NCBI GenBank assembly: GCA_029778105.1
Contig: JAKOQZ010000001.1
Coordinates: forward strand, 1 to 52,224
DNA from: Pseudomonadota bacterium
GTDB lineage: Bacteria > Pseudomonadota > Alphaproteobacteria > Micropepsales > Micropepsaceae
DNA: 52,224 nucleotides
Reading direction: 5' to 3'
The notes beneath the pieces were generated by a model. The model searched no databases and was not told the origin of the DNA. It was given only the letters and a program-made list of their open reading frames with translations. This document shows, piece by piece, positions 40,150 through 50,926 of the stretch; position 1 is the stretch's first letter, and each line of letters opens with the position of its first letter. Both the position numbers and the translations under genes were made by a program.

Positions 40150-42645
40150 ATGACGCTAGGGCAGGATCTTCCCGTAACCGAGGCCATTCCGGGGCTGAAA
40201 TCCGCGCTTCTCGCGGGGCGCGCCGCTGTTCTCGAAGCCCCGCCCGGCGCCGGCAAGACGACGCTGGTGCCGCTGGCGCTCAAGGACGAGCCGTGGGCGC
40301 AGGGCAAATCCATCCTGATGCTCGAGCCGCGCCGCATCGCCGCGCGGGCCAGCGCGCATCGCATGGCCGAACTGCTGGGCGAACAGCCCGGCGGCACGGT
40401 CGGCTACCGGGTCCGCCACGAATCGCGCGTCGGCCCGTCGACCCGCATCGAAGTCCTGACAGAAGCCCTGCTCACCCGCCGTCTTCAGCACGACCCCGAG
40501 CTCGCGGGCGTCGCCCTCGTGATCTTCGACGAATTCCACGAACGAAGCCTCGACGCCGACCTCGCCCTCGCTTTGGCCCTCGAATGCCAGAGCGCGCTCA
40601 ATCCCGAGCTGCGCCTGCTCGTCATGTCGGCGACGCTCGATGGCGGGCGCGTCGCCAGGCTGCTGGGCGATGCGCCGGTGATCCGTTCCGAAGGCCGCCT
40701 CTTTCCGGTCGAAACCGTCTACGCCCCGCCCGGCGAAACCCGCGACATCGGCGCGCCCGTCGCCGCCGCGATCCGCCTCGCGCTGCGCGAGACCGAAGGC
40801 GGCATTCTCGCCTTCCTGCCCGGCGAGGCCGAGATTCGCGCCGCCGAACGCCATCTCGGCGATCTGCCGCCCGGACCTCTCGTTCTGCCGCTCTATGGCA
40901 ATCTCGCCTTCGACGCGCAGAAGGCGGCCATCGCTCCGCCCCCGCCGGGCGTCCGCCGCATCGTGCTGTCGACCTCGATCGCCGAAACCTCGCTCACCAT
41001 CCCCGACATCCGCGTCGTGGTGGACAGCGGGCTTGCACGCGGGCCCCGCTTCGATCCGTCCAGCGGCATGACGCGCCTCGTCACCACTCGCCTTGCGCTC
41101 TCCAGCGCCGAGCAACGCCGCGGCCGCGCCGGACGTATCGCGCCCGGAACCTGCTATCGGCTCTGGAGCGAGGAATCCCATCGCGCGCTCCCCGCATTCT
41201 CGCCGCCGGACATTGCGGTCGCCGATCTCGCGCCCTTCGCGCTCGATCTCGCCGCATGGGGCGATTCAAATCCCGCCGCCTACGCGCTGCTCGATCCGCC
41301 GCCCGCTGCCGCCTACGCCCAGGCGCTCGAACTCCTGCGCGAGCTCGACGCGCTGGACGCCGCGAACCGGATCACCCCGCACGGCCGCGCCATGAATGCG
41401 CTCGGCCTGCACCCGCGCCTCGCCCATATGATCCTGCGTGCGAAGGAGAGCGGCGACGGCGCCACCGCCGCCGCCCTTGCCGGCCTTCTCTCCGAACGCG
41501 ACGTTCTGCGCCCCGGCCGCGATAGGCCCGATGCCGATCTTCGCGCGCGCCTGCATGCCTTCGAAAGCGGCGACCCGCGCGCCGACCGCGGCGCTCTTGC
41601 CCGCGCCCGCGAGAACGCCCGGGGATGGTCGCGTCAGGCTTCCATCCCGCGCGGCGAGATCGACGACTCGCGCACCGGCGCGCTTCTCGCTTACGCCTAT
41701 CCCGACCGCATCGCCCGCCGCCGCGGACCGCGCGGCAGCTTCCGCCTCGCCAACGGACGCGGCGCGCTGCTGCCGATGGAGGATGCGCTGGCGGGCGAGG
41801 ATTTTCTGGCCGTCGCTGCGGTCGATCAGGGCGCCGAGAACGCCCGCATCTTTCTGGCCGCGCCGCTATCGCGCGCCGACATCGACGCCGAATTCGCCGC
41901 CCATATCGAGACCATCGAGGAAGTCGTTTGGGACGCCAAGGCCCAGGCCGTCGCCGCCCGGCGCATCACCCGCCTTGGCGCGCTCATCCTCGACGAGCGC
42001 AAGGACGAAGCCGCCTCGCCTGAACGCCTTCGCGCCGCCATGATCGACGGCGTCCGCCAGTCCGCTCTCGCGCTTCTTCCGTGGACGGATGACATCCGCC
42101 AGCTTCAGGCCCGCGCCGCGCTGCTGCGCCGGCTGGACGGCCCTGACAGCGACATCGCCGATCTCGCCGACACTGCGCTGCTGGAGTCGCTGGAAGACTG
42201 GCTCGCCCCCTTCCTCGACGGCGTCACCCGCGCCGGCCATCTCGCCCGGCTCGATCTCCGCGCCGCGCTCGTCGCCCGCCTCGGCTGGCAGGCTGCGCGC
42301 CGGCTCGACGCGGAAGCGCCGACGCATCTCACCGTGCCCACCGGCAACAGCCTGACGCTCGACTACACCAGCGGCGAGCCGGTCCTCGCCGTGCGCTTGC
42401 AGGAAATGTTCGGCGAGGCCGCGACGCCCGCCATCGCGCGGGGGCGTCTGCCGGTGACGCTCCATCTGCTCTCGCCCGCCCGGCGCCCGGTTCAGGTCAC
42501 CAAAGATCTCGCCGGCTTCTGGGCGCGGTCCTATGCCGACGTCAAAAAAGACCTCAAGGGCCGCTATCCCAAACACCGCTGGCCCGACGATCCGCTCGCC
42601 GCCGACCCCACCGCGCGCGCCAAGCGCCCGGGCGAAAAGGATTGA
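40150..42645 (+). CDS. hrpB: ATP-dependent RNA helicase HrpB
   Basis: HrpB is a DEAH-type SF2 helicase. The 831-residue product has Walker A PPGAGKTT (31-38), motif II as DEFH (127-130), SAT in VMSATLDGG, and motif VI in SSAEQRRGRAGRIAPGTCYR. A C-terminal HrpB domain follows, ending with RSYADVKKDLKGRYPKHRWP. The biological role of HrpB is still unsettled in most bacteria. AAGG directly precedes the ATG at 40150. A 44-bp gap separates it from tRNA-Glu on the other strand. Confidence 0.96.
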   Translation: MTLGQDLPVTEAIPGLKSALLAGRAAVLEAPPGAGKTTLVPLALKDEPWAQGKSILMLEPRRIAARASAHRMAELLGEQPGGTVGYRVRHESRVGPSTRIEVLTEALLTRRLQHDPELAGVALVIFDEFHERSLDADLALALALECQSALNPELRLLVMSATLDGGRVARLLGDAPVIRSEGRLFPVETVYAPPGETRDIGAPVAAAIRLALRETEGGILAFLPGEAEIRAAERHLGDLPPGPLVLPLYGNLAFDAQKAAIAPPPPGVRRIVLSTSIAETSLTIPDIRVVVDSGLARGPRFDPSSGMTRLVTTRLALSSAEQRRGRAGRIAPGTCYRLWSEESHRALPAFSPPDIAVADLAPFALDLAAWGDSNPAAYALLDPPPAAAYAQALELLRELDALDAANRITPHGRAMNALGLHPRLAHMILRAKESGDGATAAALAGLLSERDVLRPGRDRPDADLRARLHAFESGDPRADRGALARARENARGWSRQASIPRGEIDDSRTGALLAYAYPDRIARRRGPRGSFRLANGRGALLPMEDALAGEDFLAVAAVDQGAENARIFLAAPLSRADIDAEFAAHIETIEEVVWDAKAQAVAARRITRLGALILDERKDEAASPERLRAAMIDGVRQSALALLPWTDDIRQLQARAALLRRLDGPDSDIADLADTALLESLEDWLAPFLDGVTRAGHLARLDLRAALVARLGWQAARRLDAEAPTHLTVPTGNSLTLDYTSGEPVLAVRLQEMFGEAATPAIARGRLPVTLHLLSPARRPVQVTKDLAGFWARSYADVKKDLKGRYPKHRWPDDPLAADPTARAKRPGEKD

Positions 42646-42688
42646 CCGCGCGCTCACGCACGATCGGGCCATCGGATAGGAGGAGGAA

Positions 42689-42763
42689 TGGCGGGGCCTA
42701 CGGGAATCGAACCCGTCTTTGCAACGTGAGAGGCTGCCGTCCTAACCGATAGACGAAGGCCCC
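42689..42763 (-). tRNA. tRNA-Glu (anticodon CTC)
   Basis: A complete cloverleaf can be drawn on the minus strand. The 7-bp acceptor GGGGCCT pairs with AGGCCCC. The D arm starts TCGTC, the anticodon stem GCAGC/GTTGC encloses loop CTCTCAC with anticodon CTC, and the T arm is ACGGG-TTCGATT-CCCGT. Discriminator G is followed by an encoded CCA (42689-42691). A near-consensus promoter lies just upstream. Confidence 0.95.
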
Positions 42764-42778
42764 CTGCCGGGAGGCGCG

Positions 42779-42807
42779 TCTATAAAGAAGCCCGGCCCAC
42801 ATATCAA
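42779..42807 (-). promoter_or_regulatory. Sigma-70 promoter of tRNA-Glu
   Basis: On the minus strand TTGATA (42802-42807) and TATAGA (42779-42784) are exactly 17 bp apart, with the tRNA 5' end 15 bp further. This is the closest match to the vegetative consensus noticed in the window, as expected for a stable RNA gene. Confidence 0.85.
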
Positions 42808-42826
42808 GCCGAGCGACCTGGCCGCT

Positions 42827-43252
42827 TCAGGGCGGGGAAACGCCATTTTCGGGCTTCAGGCGGATGCGCGAGATCACCCGGTTCGCCACCGTGTCCACCA
42901 CGATCACCTCGTCACCGTCCGGCGAGCGTACATGCAGCGCGATCAGCCGGCCGTCCCCGGCGATGGTGTAAACGGCGGCGTCGCGCCCGACCGTCACGTC
43001 CAGCGGCGTCACCGGCCCGGCCGGCGCGGTCGCCCCCGTGTCCACCGGCGGCACCGCCACGACCGGGTTCGCGCCCGCCGCCACGGCCGCATCGGGCTTC
43101 TGCTTGTGCCAGCCCAGCGCCAACCCCAGGATCAGCAGCGCCGTCATCACCAGAATGGCGGCCCCCAGGCCGTAAACCAGCATCCGCACGGCGGGGCTGG
43201 CCGGCGCGGCTTGAGGCGCCGCCTCATCCGGCGTAGTGCGTGGCTCGCTCAT
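42827..43252 (-). CDS. Small membrane protein (possibly DUF6476)
   Basis: The function is unknown. The ATG at 43250-43252 gives 141 residues. A Pro/Ala-rich cytoplasmic start is followed by one membrane segment (LVYGLGAAILVMTALLILGL, about 25-44) and an extracytoplasmic Ala/Pro linker. A small beta domain ends VDTVANRVISRIRLKPENGV. This layout, next to an RluD-type gene, recalls small DUF6476 proteins, but I cannot confirm it. Its start codon overlaps that of the divergent pseudouridine synthase gene (CATG). GGAG lies 10 bp upstream of its ATG. Confidence 0.65.
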   Translation of the reverse strand: MSEPRTTPDEAAPQAAPASPAVRMLVYGLGAAILVMTALLILGLALGWHKQKPDAAVAAGANPVVAVPPVDTGATAPAGPVTPLDVTVGRDAAVYTIAGDGRLIALHVRSPDGDEVIVVDTVANRVISRIRLKPENGVSPP

Positions 43253-44267
43253 GGCATCCGATCTCCCGCATCCTTCATCCGGCCGCACCATCGCCGTCAC
43301 CGCCACCGACGCCGAAACCGGCGAGCGGCTCGACCGCGTGCTCGTGCGCGGCGCGGGGGCCGAGCTGTCGCGCGCCCGCATCCAGGCCCTCATGGCCGAG
43401 GGCGCGGTCACGGGCCCTGAAGGCGTGATAGGCGACGCCGCCCGGCGGGTCAAAGCCGGCGAGATGTTCCACGTCGCCATACCCGCGCCCGTCGCGGCCG
43501 TCCCCCAGGCGCAGGACATCCCGCTCGATATCGTGTTCGAGGATGCCCATCTCATCGTCGTCAACAAGCCGGCGGGCCTCGTCGTCCATCCGGCGGCGGG
43601 CAATCCCGACGGCACGCTGGTCAACGCTTTGCTGCATCACTGCGGCGGTTCGCTGGCGGGCATCGGCGGCGAAATCCGCCCCGGCATCGTCCACCGCATC
43701 GACAAGGACACCTCCGGCCTTCTCGTCGCAGCGAAAGACGAAAAGACGCTCGGCTCGCTCGGCAAGATGTTCGCCGCCCATGCGATCGAGCGCATGTATG
43801 TCGCCTTCATCCGTGGCGCGCCCTTCAAGCGCGAAGGCCGCATCGAAGGCGACATCGGCCGCTCGCATTTCGAACGCACGAAAATGGTGGTGCGCGCCGG
43901 CGGCAAGCCCGCCGTCACGCATTACGAGGTCCAGGCGAAATACGGCTCGCCCCTCAACCCCATCGCGTCGATGGTGCATTGCCGCCTTGAGACCGGGCGC
44001 ACCCATCAGATCCGCGTCCACATGACCCATATCGGCCACCCGCTGATCGGCGACCCGTCCTATGGCCGCGCCCGCACCGCTCCTGCGGCGAAAAAGGGCG
44101 TGCCCCAGGCGACGCTCGACGCCATCGACACTTTCCCGCGTCAGGCGCTCCACGCGGCGGTGCTCGGCTTCCAGCACCCCGCGACCCACAAGACCATCCG
44201 CTTCGAAGCTCCCCTGCCCGACGACATGCAGGCCCTGCAGCGCGCGCTTCAGGCCGCGAACGGCTGA
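43251..44267 (+). CDS. rluD: RluD-type 23S rRNA pseudouridine synthase
   Basis: This RluA-family pseudouridine synthase is most like RluD, which modifies helix 69 of 23S rRNA. From the ATG at 43251 it has 338 residues. An S4 RNA-binding domain (about 20-65, GERLDRVLVRGAGAELSRAR) precedes the synthase domain with the catalytic Asp in HRIDKDTSGLLV. The LETGRTHQIRVHMTHIGHPL block is also diagnostic. A GTG at 43236 is an alternative start; neither has a good ribosome site. RluD-type genes near rpoH are common in Alphaproteobacteria. Confidence 0.9.
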   Translation: MASDLPHPSSGRTIAVTATDAETGERLDRVLVRGAGAELSRARIQALMAEGAVTGPEGVIGDAARRVKAGEMFHVAIPAPVAAVPQAQDIPLDIVFEDAHLIVVNKPAGLVVHPAAGNPDGTLVNALLHHCGGSLAGIGGEIRPGIVHRIDKDTSGLLVAAKDEKTLGSLGKMFAAHAIERMYVAFIRGAPFKREGRIEGDIGRSHFERTKMVVRAGGKPAVTHYEVQAKYGSPLNPIASMVHCRLETGRTHQIRVHMTHIGHPLIGDPSYGRARTAPAAKKGVPQATLDAIDTFPRQALHAAVLGFQHPATHKTIRFEAPLPDDMQALQRALQAANG

Positions 44268-44281
44268 CGCGCCGCGCATCA

Positions 44282-44307
44282 AATTGCGGATTTTACGAAC
44301 AGCAATT
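44282..44307. promoter_or_regulatory. Inverted repeat upstream of the H-NOX gene
   Basis: AATTGC (44282-44287) and GCAATT (44302-44307) form an inverted repeat with a 14-bp AT-rich spacer, about 71 bp before the H-NOX ATG. It is not a terminator of rluD (no T-run, long spacer). It may be an operator or part of the promoter. Confidence 0.3.
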
Positions 44308-44378
44308 GAAGCAAGTCGAAGACGGCCCCTTAACGCCAAGCTGCCAGGCTAACCCCCGGTAATGCTTGGAGGGCCGGC

Positions 44379-44927
44379 ATGAAAGGTGTGGTGTTCGTCG
44401 AACTTCTCGCGATGGCCGACAAGGCGGTCGGCGAGGATGCGGTCGATCGCGTCGTCGCCCGATGCCCGCTCTCGACCGGCGGCGCCTACACGGCGGTCGG
44501 CACCTATCCGGCGAGCGAACTTCACCAGTTGGTCCAGGGCTTCAGCAAGGCGACCGGCGCGCCCGAAGCGGCGCTTCAGCGCCAGTTCGGGCACTGGATG
44601 CTCACGCGCTTCAGCGAAGACTACCCCGCCTTCTTCCAGGCCCAGCCCGACGCCTTCACCATGCTGGAATCGGTGGAGGGCGAGGTTCACACCGAAGTGC
44701 GCAAGCTCTATCCCGACGCCGATCTGCCCCGGTTCGAAACCGAGCGCCTGCCCGGCGACGCCCTGCGCATGACTTATATTTCGCCCCGCCGCCTCGCCGA
44801 TTTCTGCCACGGCCTGATCGAGGCCTCCCTGGACCACTATGGCGAAACGGCACACATCGAGCGGACCGACCGCTCCAGCGGCGCGCTCGGCATCGTCGAT
44901 TTCGTCATCCGCCGGGCGGCGGTCTGA
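44379..44927 (+). CDS. H-NOX heme gas-sensor protein
   Basis: H-NOX proteins bind NO (some also O2) at a heme and control a partner kinase or cyclase. The 182-residue product starts [16 protein letters not shown] with GGAGGG upstream. The proximal heme ligand is His104 (EVHTEV), and the heme-propionate motif Tyr133-x-Ser135-x-Arg137 (YISPR) is intact. Length matches stand-alone bacterial H-NOX. The stop lies 4 bp before the hybrid kinase gene, the usual arrangement for HnoX-HnoK signalling. Selectivity for NO is inferred from the family. Confidence 0.93.
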   Translation: MKGVVFVELLAMADKAVGEDAVDRVVARCPLSTGGAYTAVGTYPASELHQLVQGFSKATGAPEAALQRQFGHWMLTRFSEDYPAFFQAQPDAFTMLESVEGEVHTEVRKLYPDADLPRFETERLPGDALRMTYISPRRLADFCHGLIEASLDHYGETAHIERTDRSSGALGIVDFVIRRAAV

Positions 44928-44931
44928 CCTC

Positions 44932-46302
<1,371 letters not shown>

Positions 46303-46754
46303 CGGCGCGCGGCACGGCGCCATTCTCGCGGTCATCCTTGAACCGCTGCCGACCAATGCCAATTTCTAGGAACTTGGCCGCCTGTCCGATCGCGGCCGCG
46401 TTGGGGGGAAGCGGATATGACAGGACCGGCCGACAGGGCGCACGCCGGGTGAAGGCTCGGCGCAGGTCAACCGCCCGGCGCTTGCTCGCTGGCGGCGCTT
46501 GGCGCGGGATGCGGCGAACGAACAAGATTCGCGCCGGAAATTGGGGCATCTGCGACACGAGATTGCGCGCCGGTGCCAAAAGCGTGAAGAGCGACCCGGC
46601 CGCGGCATCTCGTCACCGGCCCTCTTTAATGTAATCATTGCAGTTACTAAATGAGTCCCCGGACCGGCGGGGGCATATTGGGTCCGATCGTCCTCGCCGT
46701 GCGTATCTTGGGGAACGGACCGGCCGCCCGATGGGCGGGGGAAGGATGGCTGCC
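46303..46754. other. Intergenic region upstream of rpoH (452 bp)
   Basis: I see no convincing gene; the small Arg-rich frames here look like GC-bias shadows. The region likely carries the rpoH promoters and a long leader. Features seen are a CTTGAA (46337-46342) with CCAATTT (46359-46365) at a spacing compatible with a heat-shock or vegetative promoter, and a sharply AT-rich patch at 46624-46650. A GANTC site (GAGTC, 46653-46657) is also present. Confidence 0.45.
46337..46365 (+). promoter_or_regulatory. Candidate heat-shock or sigma-70 promoter upstream of rpoH
   Basis: CTTGAA and CCAATTT are spaced so that they fit the alphaproteobacterial RpoH pattern CTTG-N17/18-CYTATNT with one mismatch in the -10 part. 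It could allow autoregulation of rpoH. It is about 390 bp from the rpoH start, so a long leader would result. Confidence 0.28.
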
Positions 46755-47669
46755 ATGGCTGCACGTGCGCTCACCGCAATGTCGCCCGAGGGTTCGCTCT
46801 CGCGCTACCTCAATGAAATCCGCAAATTCCCCATGCTCGAACAGAGCGAGGAATACATGCTCGCCAAGCGTTTCCAGGAGCATGGCGACGCCGAGGCGGC
46901 CGAAAAGCTGATCACCTCGCACCTGCGTCTCGTGGCCAAGATCGCCATGGGCTATCGCGGCTATGGCCTGCCGATCGGCGAGGTCATCTCCGAGGGCAAT
47001 GTCGGCCTGATGCAGTCGGTCAAGAAATTCGATCCCGACAAGGGCTTCCGCCTCGCGACCTATGCGATGTGGTGGATTCGCGCCTCGATCCAGGAATACA
47101 TCCTGCGCTCGTGGAGCCTTGTGAAGATGGGCACCACCGCCGCCCAGAAAAAGCTGTTCTTCAACCTGCGCAAGGTGAAGGGCCAGATGAAGGCGCTCGA
47201 GGACGGCGATCTCAAGCCCGAGAACGTCAAGACCATCGCCGACCGTCTGGGCGTGACCGAAGACGAAGTCATCTCGATGAACCGCCGCATGTCGGCGCCC
47301 GACTCTTCGCTCAACGCGCCGCTGCGCTCCGACACCGAAAGCGAGTGGCAGGATTTCCTCACCGACGACAGCGCGGATCAGGAAACCATGCTCGCCGAGC
47401 GCGACGAGATGGACGAGCGCCACGAGCTCCTGCAGCTCGCCCTGGGCGAGCTCACCGACCGCGAGAAGGCGATCATTCAGGCCCGCCGCCTGAAGGACGA
47501 GCCCGAAACGCTCGAGGAGCTGTCCACCCAGTTCGGCGTCAGCCGCGAGCGCGTGCGCCAGATCGAGGTGCGCGCCTTCGAAAAGCTGCAGAAGGCGATG
47601 AAGGCGGGCCTCGCCAAGCTCCGCGCCGGCGCTGCGGGCGCGGTGCAGGCGGCGCTTCCGGCCCGCTAG
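46755..47669 (+). CDS. rpoH: Heat-shock sigma factor RpoH (sigma-32)
   Basis: RpoH directs transcription of chaperone and protease genes. I chose the ATG at 46755 (MAARALTAMSPEGSLSRYLN), which aligns with other alphaproteobacterial RpoH N-termini and has GAAGG upstream; earlier ATGs at 46731 and 46746 are possible. The product has 304 residues. Region 2 is intact (ATYAMWWIRASIQEYILRSW), the RpoH box QKKLFFNLR is at 131-139, and region 4 has YGVSRERVRQIE-like FGVSRERVRQIEVRAFEKL. The TAG stop overlaps the convergent protease stop within CTAG. Confidence 0.97.
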   Translation: MAARALTAMSPEGSLSRYLNEIRKFPMLEQSEEYMLAKRFQEHGDAEAAEKLITSHLRLVAKIAMGYRGYGLPIGEVISEGNVGLMQSVKKFDPDKGFRLATYAMWWIRASIQEYILRSWSLVKMGTTAAQKKLFFNLRKVKGQMKALEDGDLKPENVKTIADRLGVTEDEVISMNRRMSAPDSSLNAPLRSDTESEWQDFLTDDSADQETMLAERDEMDERHELLQLALGELTDREKAIIQARRLKDEPETLEELSTQFGVSRERVRQIEVRAFEKLQKAMKAGLAKLRAGAAGAVQAALPAR

Positions 47670-48601
47670 TCCGCAACGAGGATCGCGTCGGGAAACACCG
47701 ACGCGATCCATTCGGCATTGGTTGAGACGCGGACGAACCACGAGGTGTCGCCGTAATTGGCGTCGCCCGATCCGTTCGAGTTGACGCCGGCGATCGCCCA
47801 GCGACCGTCGCCGAGCTGGAGCCAGGCCGAACCGCCGCTGTCGCCCGATCCCAGAAGCCCGGCCAGACGCGACACCGGCGTCGCCGGGCCGCCATAGGGA
47901 TTGGGAATGCTTGCATCCTCTTTGGGCAGGAACACGCCAAGATAGTTCCCGGCGTCCTTCTTCCTGCCCTTCGGCAACGGCGTCACCGCCTCGACCAGCT
48001 GGTCGATCCGCCCCTGCGCCGCCGCCTTTTCCTCGCGCTGGCTGGAGGCGTCGTAATACGCGTCGTCGTCGCCGCTCGATCCCGTCCCCCGGTCGCCGAA
48101 CCCGACAAAGGTGAGGACGCGGTTTTTCTCGTGCCGCCCGGCATAGATCGCGGGCTGAGGTCCGCCATCCGTGACGCGTCCCTTCAGACGCACAATGGCG
48201 AGGTCATACCCCGTACGGGCATCGAAACTGCCGTTCCAGTCCGGGTGGATCACCGTGTCGATCCCGGTCAGCACGGTCCCGCCCTGCGTGCGGTAGGCGT
48301 ACATCGTGGCCTTGGTCGAGGCTTCGAAACAGTGCGCCGCCGTCAGCACATAGGCGACATCCTTCTGCGCATCGTTGCCGATCCAGGTGCCCGAGCACTC
48401 GCCCCACGTATCGCCGTCGGACGAAAACGAGATCAGCGCATCGAACTGCGGCTCATTGGCGAGCGCGATATGCGCGCCGAACCCCGCCGCCTCCGCGCCG
48501 GGCTTTCCGCCCTCCGCCGCCCAGGTGCTGTCCAGGACGATGACGGCCCCGGCCGGCGAGGCCAGCGACACCGCAAGCAGCAGAACGGCCGTCAGGCGCA
48601 T
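47666..48601 (-). CDS. Secreted trypsin-like serine protease (S1 family)
   Basis: This 311-residue precursor has a signal peptide (MRLTAVLLLAVSLASPAGA). The chymotrypsin-fold catalytic triad is visible: His90 (LTAAHC), Asp133 (GYDLAIVRL) and Ser255 (GSGDSGGSAW). Between Asp and Ser there is a long insertion (about 165-240) that is acidic then Lys/Arg-rich. A second short segment around 280 is Gly/Asn-rich. It is an active-site-complete exported protease; no dedicated export or maturation genes are nearby. It converges on rpoH, and DUF2214 begins the gene run behind it. Confidence 0.9.
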   Translation of the reverse strand: MRLTAVLLLAVSLASPAGAVIVLDSTWAAEGGKPGAEAAGFGAHIALANEPQFDALISFSSDGDTWGECSGTWIGNDAQKDVAYVLTAAHCFEASTKATMYAYRTQGGTVLTGIDTVIHPDWNGSFDARTGYDLAIVRLKGRVTDGGPQPAIYAGRHEKNRVLTFVGFGDRGTGSSGDDDAYYDASSQREEKAAAQGRIDQLVEAVTPLPKGRKKDAGNYLGVFLPKEDASIPNPYGGPATPVSRLAGLLGSGDSGGSAWLQLGDGRWAIAGVNSNGSGDANYGDTSWFVRVSTNAEWIASVFPDAILVAD

Positions 48602-48602
48602 C

Positions 48603-49055
48603 TCAGTCCGTCATCCCGCGCGCCAGCGCGGCGGCGACGATGGGGATGAGGATCAGCAGCGTCGTTTCCATGTGCATCCACTTGCGGTTCGCCTTCACCT
48701 CGGCGTCCGACGGCAGATCGTTGGGATCTTTGCGCAGCCGCCTGTTCCAGCTCAGGAACGCCATGGTCGGCTTGATCGACAGCGCGCCCACCCCGGCGAA
48801 CAGGCCGATCTTCATCCAGAACAGGATATTGCCTTCGTAATAGTCCCAGCCCTTGAGGCCATAGACCGCCCGGCTGAACCCGACCGCGATCACCAGCAGC
48901 GAACACAGGCCATAGATCGCGTCCACCAGCCCCAGCCGCCGCACGGCATCGGCGTTCAGGCCCGGCTTCGCATAGACGATCTCGACCGAGATGATGGCGA
49001 ACAGCGAAAACACCAGAACGTGGTGGATCGCGGCCAGGATGAAATCGGTCCACAT
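48603..49055 (-). CDS. DUF2214 family membrane protein
   Basis: This 150-residue integral membrane protein has about four hydrophobic segments and a start of the DUF2214 type (MWTDFILAAIHHVLVFSLFA). SRAVYGLKGWDYYEGNILFW near the middle is also typical. The histidine pair in the first helix and the arrangement recall small heme-like membrane proteins, but no function is established. It ends 1 bp before the trypsin-like gene start on the same strand and follows the SMR gene by 15 bp. Confidence 0.85.
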   Translation of the reverse strand: MWTDFILAAIHHVLVFSLFAIISVEIVYAKPGLNADAVRRLGLVDAIYGLCSLLVIAVGFSRAVYGLKGWDYYEGNILFWMKIGLFAGVGALSIKPTMAFLSWNRRLRKDPNDLPSDAEVKANRKWMHMETTLLILIPIVAAALARGMTD

Positions 49056-49070
49056 GGGCAGGCTCCCCGG

Positions 49071-49394
49071 TCAGGCCGCGGGCGTCAGGAACTTGAGGCC
49101 CGCGATCCCGGCGATAATCAACCCGATGCACGCGATTCTGCCAACCGTCGCCGGGTCCTTGAACAGGATCATGCCCAGGATCACCGTCCCCACCGTCCCG
49201 ATCCCCGTCCAGACGGCATAGCCGGTGCCCACCGGCAGCGTCTTGAGCGCCAGCCCGAGGAACAGCACGCTGGCGCCCATCGCCGCCACCGTCGCGGCCG
49301 ATGCGCCGAATTTGGTGAAGCCCTCGGAGTATTTCAGCCCGATCGCCCAGCCCACTTCGAACAGCCCGGCGATGACGAGATAGATCCAGGCCAT
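49071..49394 (-). CDS. gdx: Small multidrug resistance transporter of the Gdx/SugE (guanidinium exporter) type
   Basis: This 107-residue SMR protein has four membrane helices. The essential Glu13 is in MAWIYLVIAGLFEVGWAIGL, and the SugE/Gdx-type block LPVGTGYAVWTGIGTVGTVI is at residues 53-72. Gdx proteins export guanidinium; SugE annotation for quaternary ammonium resistance is older. A GGGGAGG ribosome site precedes the ATG at 49392-49394. I see no guanidine riboswitch upstream. Confidence 0.9.
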   Translation of the reverse strand: MAWIYLVIAGLFEVGWAIGLKYSEGFTKFGASAATVAAMGASVLFLGLALKTLPVGTGYAVWTGIGTVGTVILGMILFKDPATVGRIACIGLIIAGIAGLKFLTPAA

Positions 49395-49441
49395 GGCGGC
49401 CTCCCCAGAAAGAGGCAGGGCCGTCCCCGCGAGGAAGTGAC

Positions 49442-49463
49442 GGCGCCGGGTCGTCCCGGCGCC
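49442..49463 (-). terminator. Hairpin after the nitronate monooxygenase gene
   Basis: A perfect 9-bp stem (GGCGCCGGG with CCCGGCGCC) encloses a TCGT loop about 10 bp after the stop at 49474 on the minus strand. No T-run follows, so it is only a probable terminator. Confidence 0.45.
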
Positions 49464-49473
49464 CGCGCAGAAT

Positions 49474-50598
<1,125 letters not shown>

Positions 50599-50916
50599 CT
50601 AGGCCGCGCGCTTGGCTGCGTTGCGTTTGCGCGTCGCGGCCGCCTTCCTGGCCGAAGCCGATCGTGCCGCCGCCGGGCGCTCCGCTGCGGCCTCGCCCCC
50701 GAGCCGCCCGCCTTTTTTCGAGGCGGGATGACCGGTGGTCTTGCCCCGGCCGGAACCGCCGGGATTCTTGCCGCCGCCGTCATCCTTGTTCACGGTCGCC
50801 CAGGCGCGCGCTTCGGCCTCCTTCTTCGGCACGCCCTTCTTGCGATAGGCGGCTTCGATATGATCGGCCTTGCGCACCTGTTTCGCCGTGTACTTGGATT
50901 TTTCACCGCGGGGCAT
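50599..50916 (-). CDS. Small basic Lys/Ala/Gly-rich protein (often annotated plasmid stabilization protein)
   Basis: This 105-residue basic protein has a perfect ribosome site AAGGAGG before the ATG at 50914-50916. The conserved N-terminal half (MPRGEKSKYTAKQVRKADHI, then EAEARAWATVNKDDGGGKN) matches a widespread small family usually labelled plasmid stabilization protein without experimental support. The C-terminal part is an Ala/Arg/Lys-rich tail that may bind nucleic acid. It is co-oriented with and 10 bp downstream of the DUF4142 gene; both are often stress-associated. Confidence 0.75.
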   Translation of the reverse strand: MPRGEKSKYTAKQVRKADHIEAAYRKKGVPKKEAEARAWATVNKDDGGGKNPGGSGRGKTTGHPASKKGGRLGGEAAAERPAAARSASARKAAATRKRNAAKRAA

Positions 50917-50926
50917 GACGGCCTCC

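Noticed and set aside
46338-46634. A 98-codon Arg-rich frame upstream of rpoH.
   Set aside because: No ribosome site, no similarity and typical shadow composition; the region is better read as the rpoH control region.
49395-49441. A guanidine riboswitch in front of the gdx-type gene.
   Set aside because: The leader is too short and shows none of the conserved riboswitch blocks.
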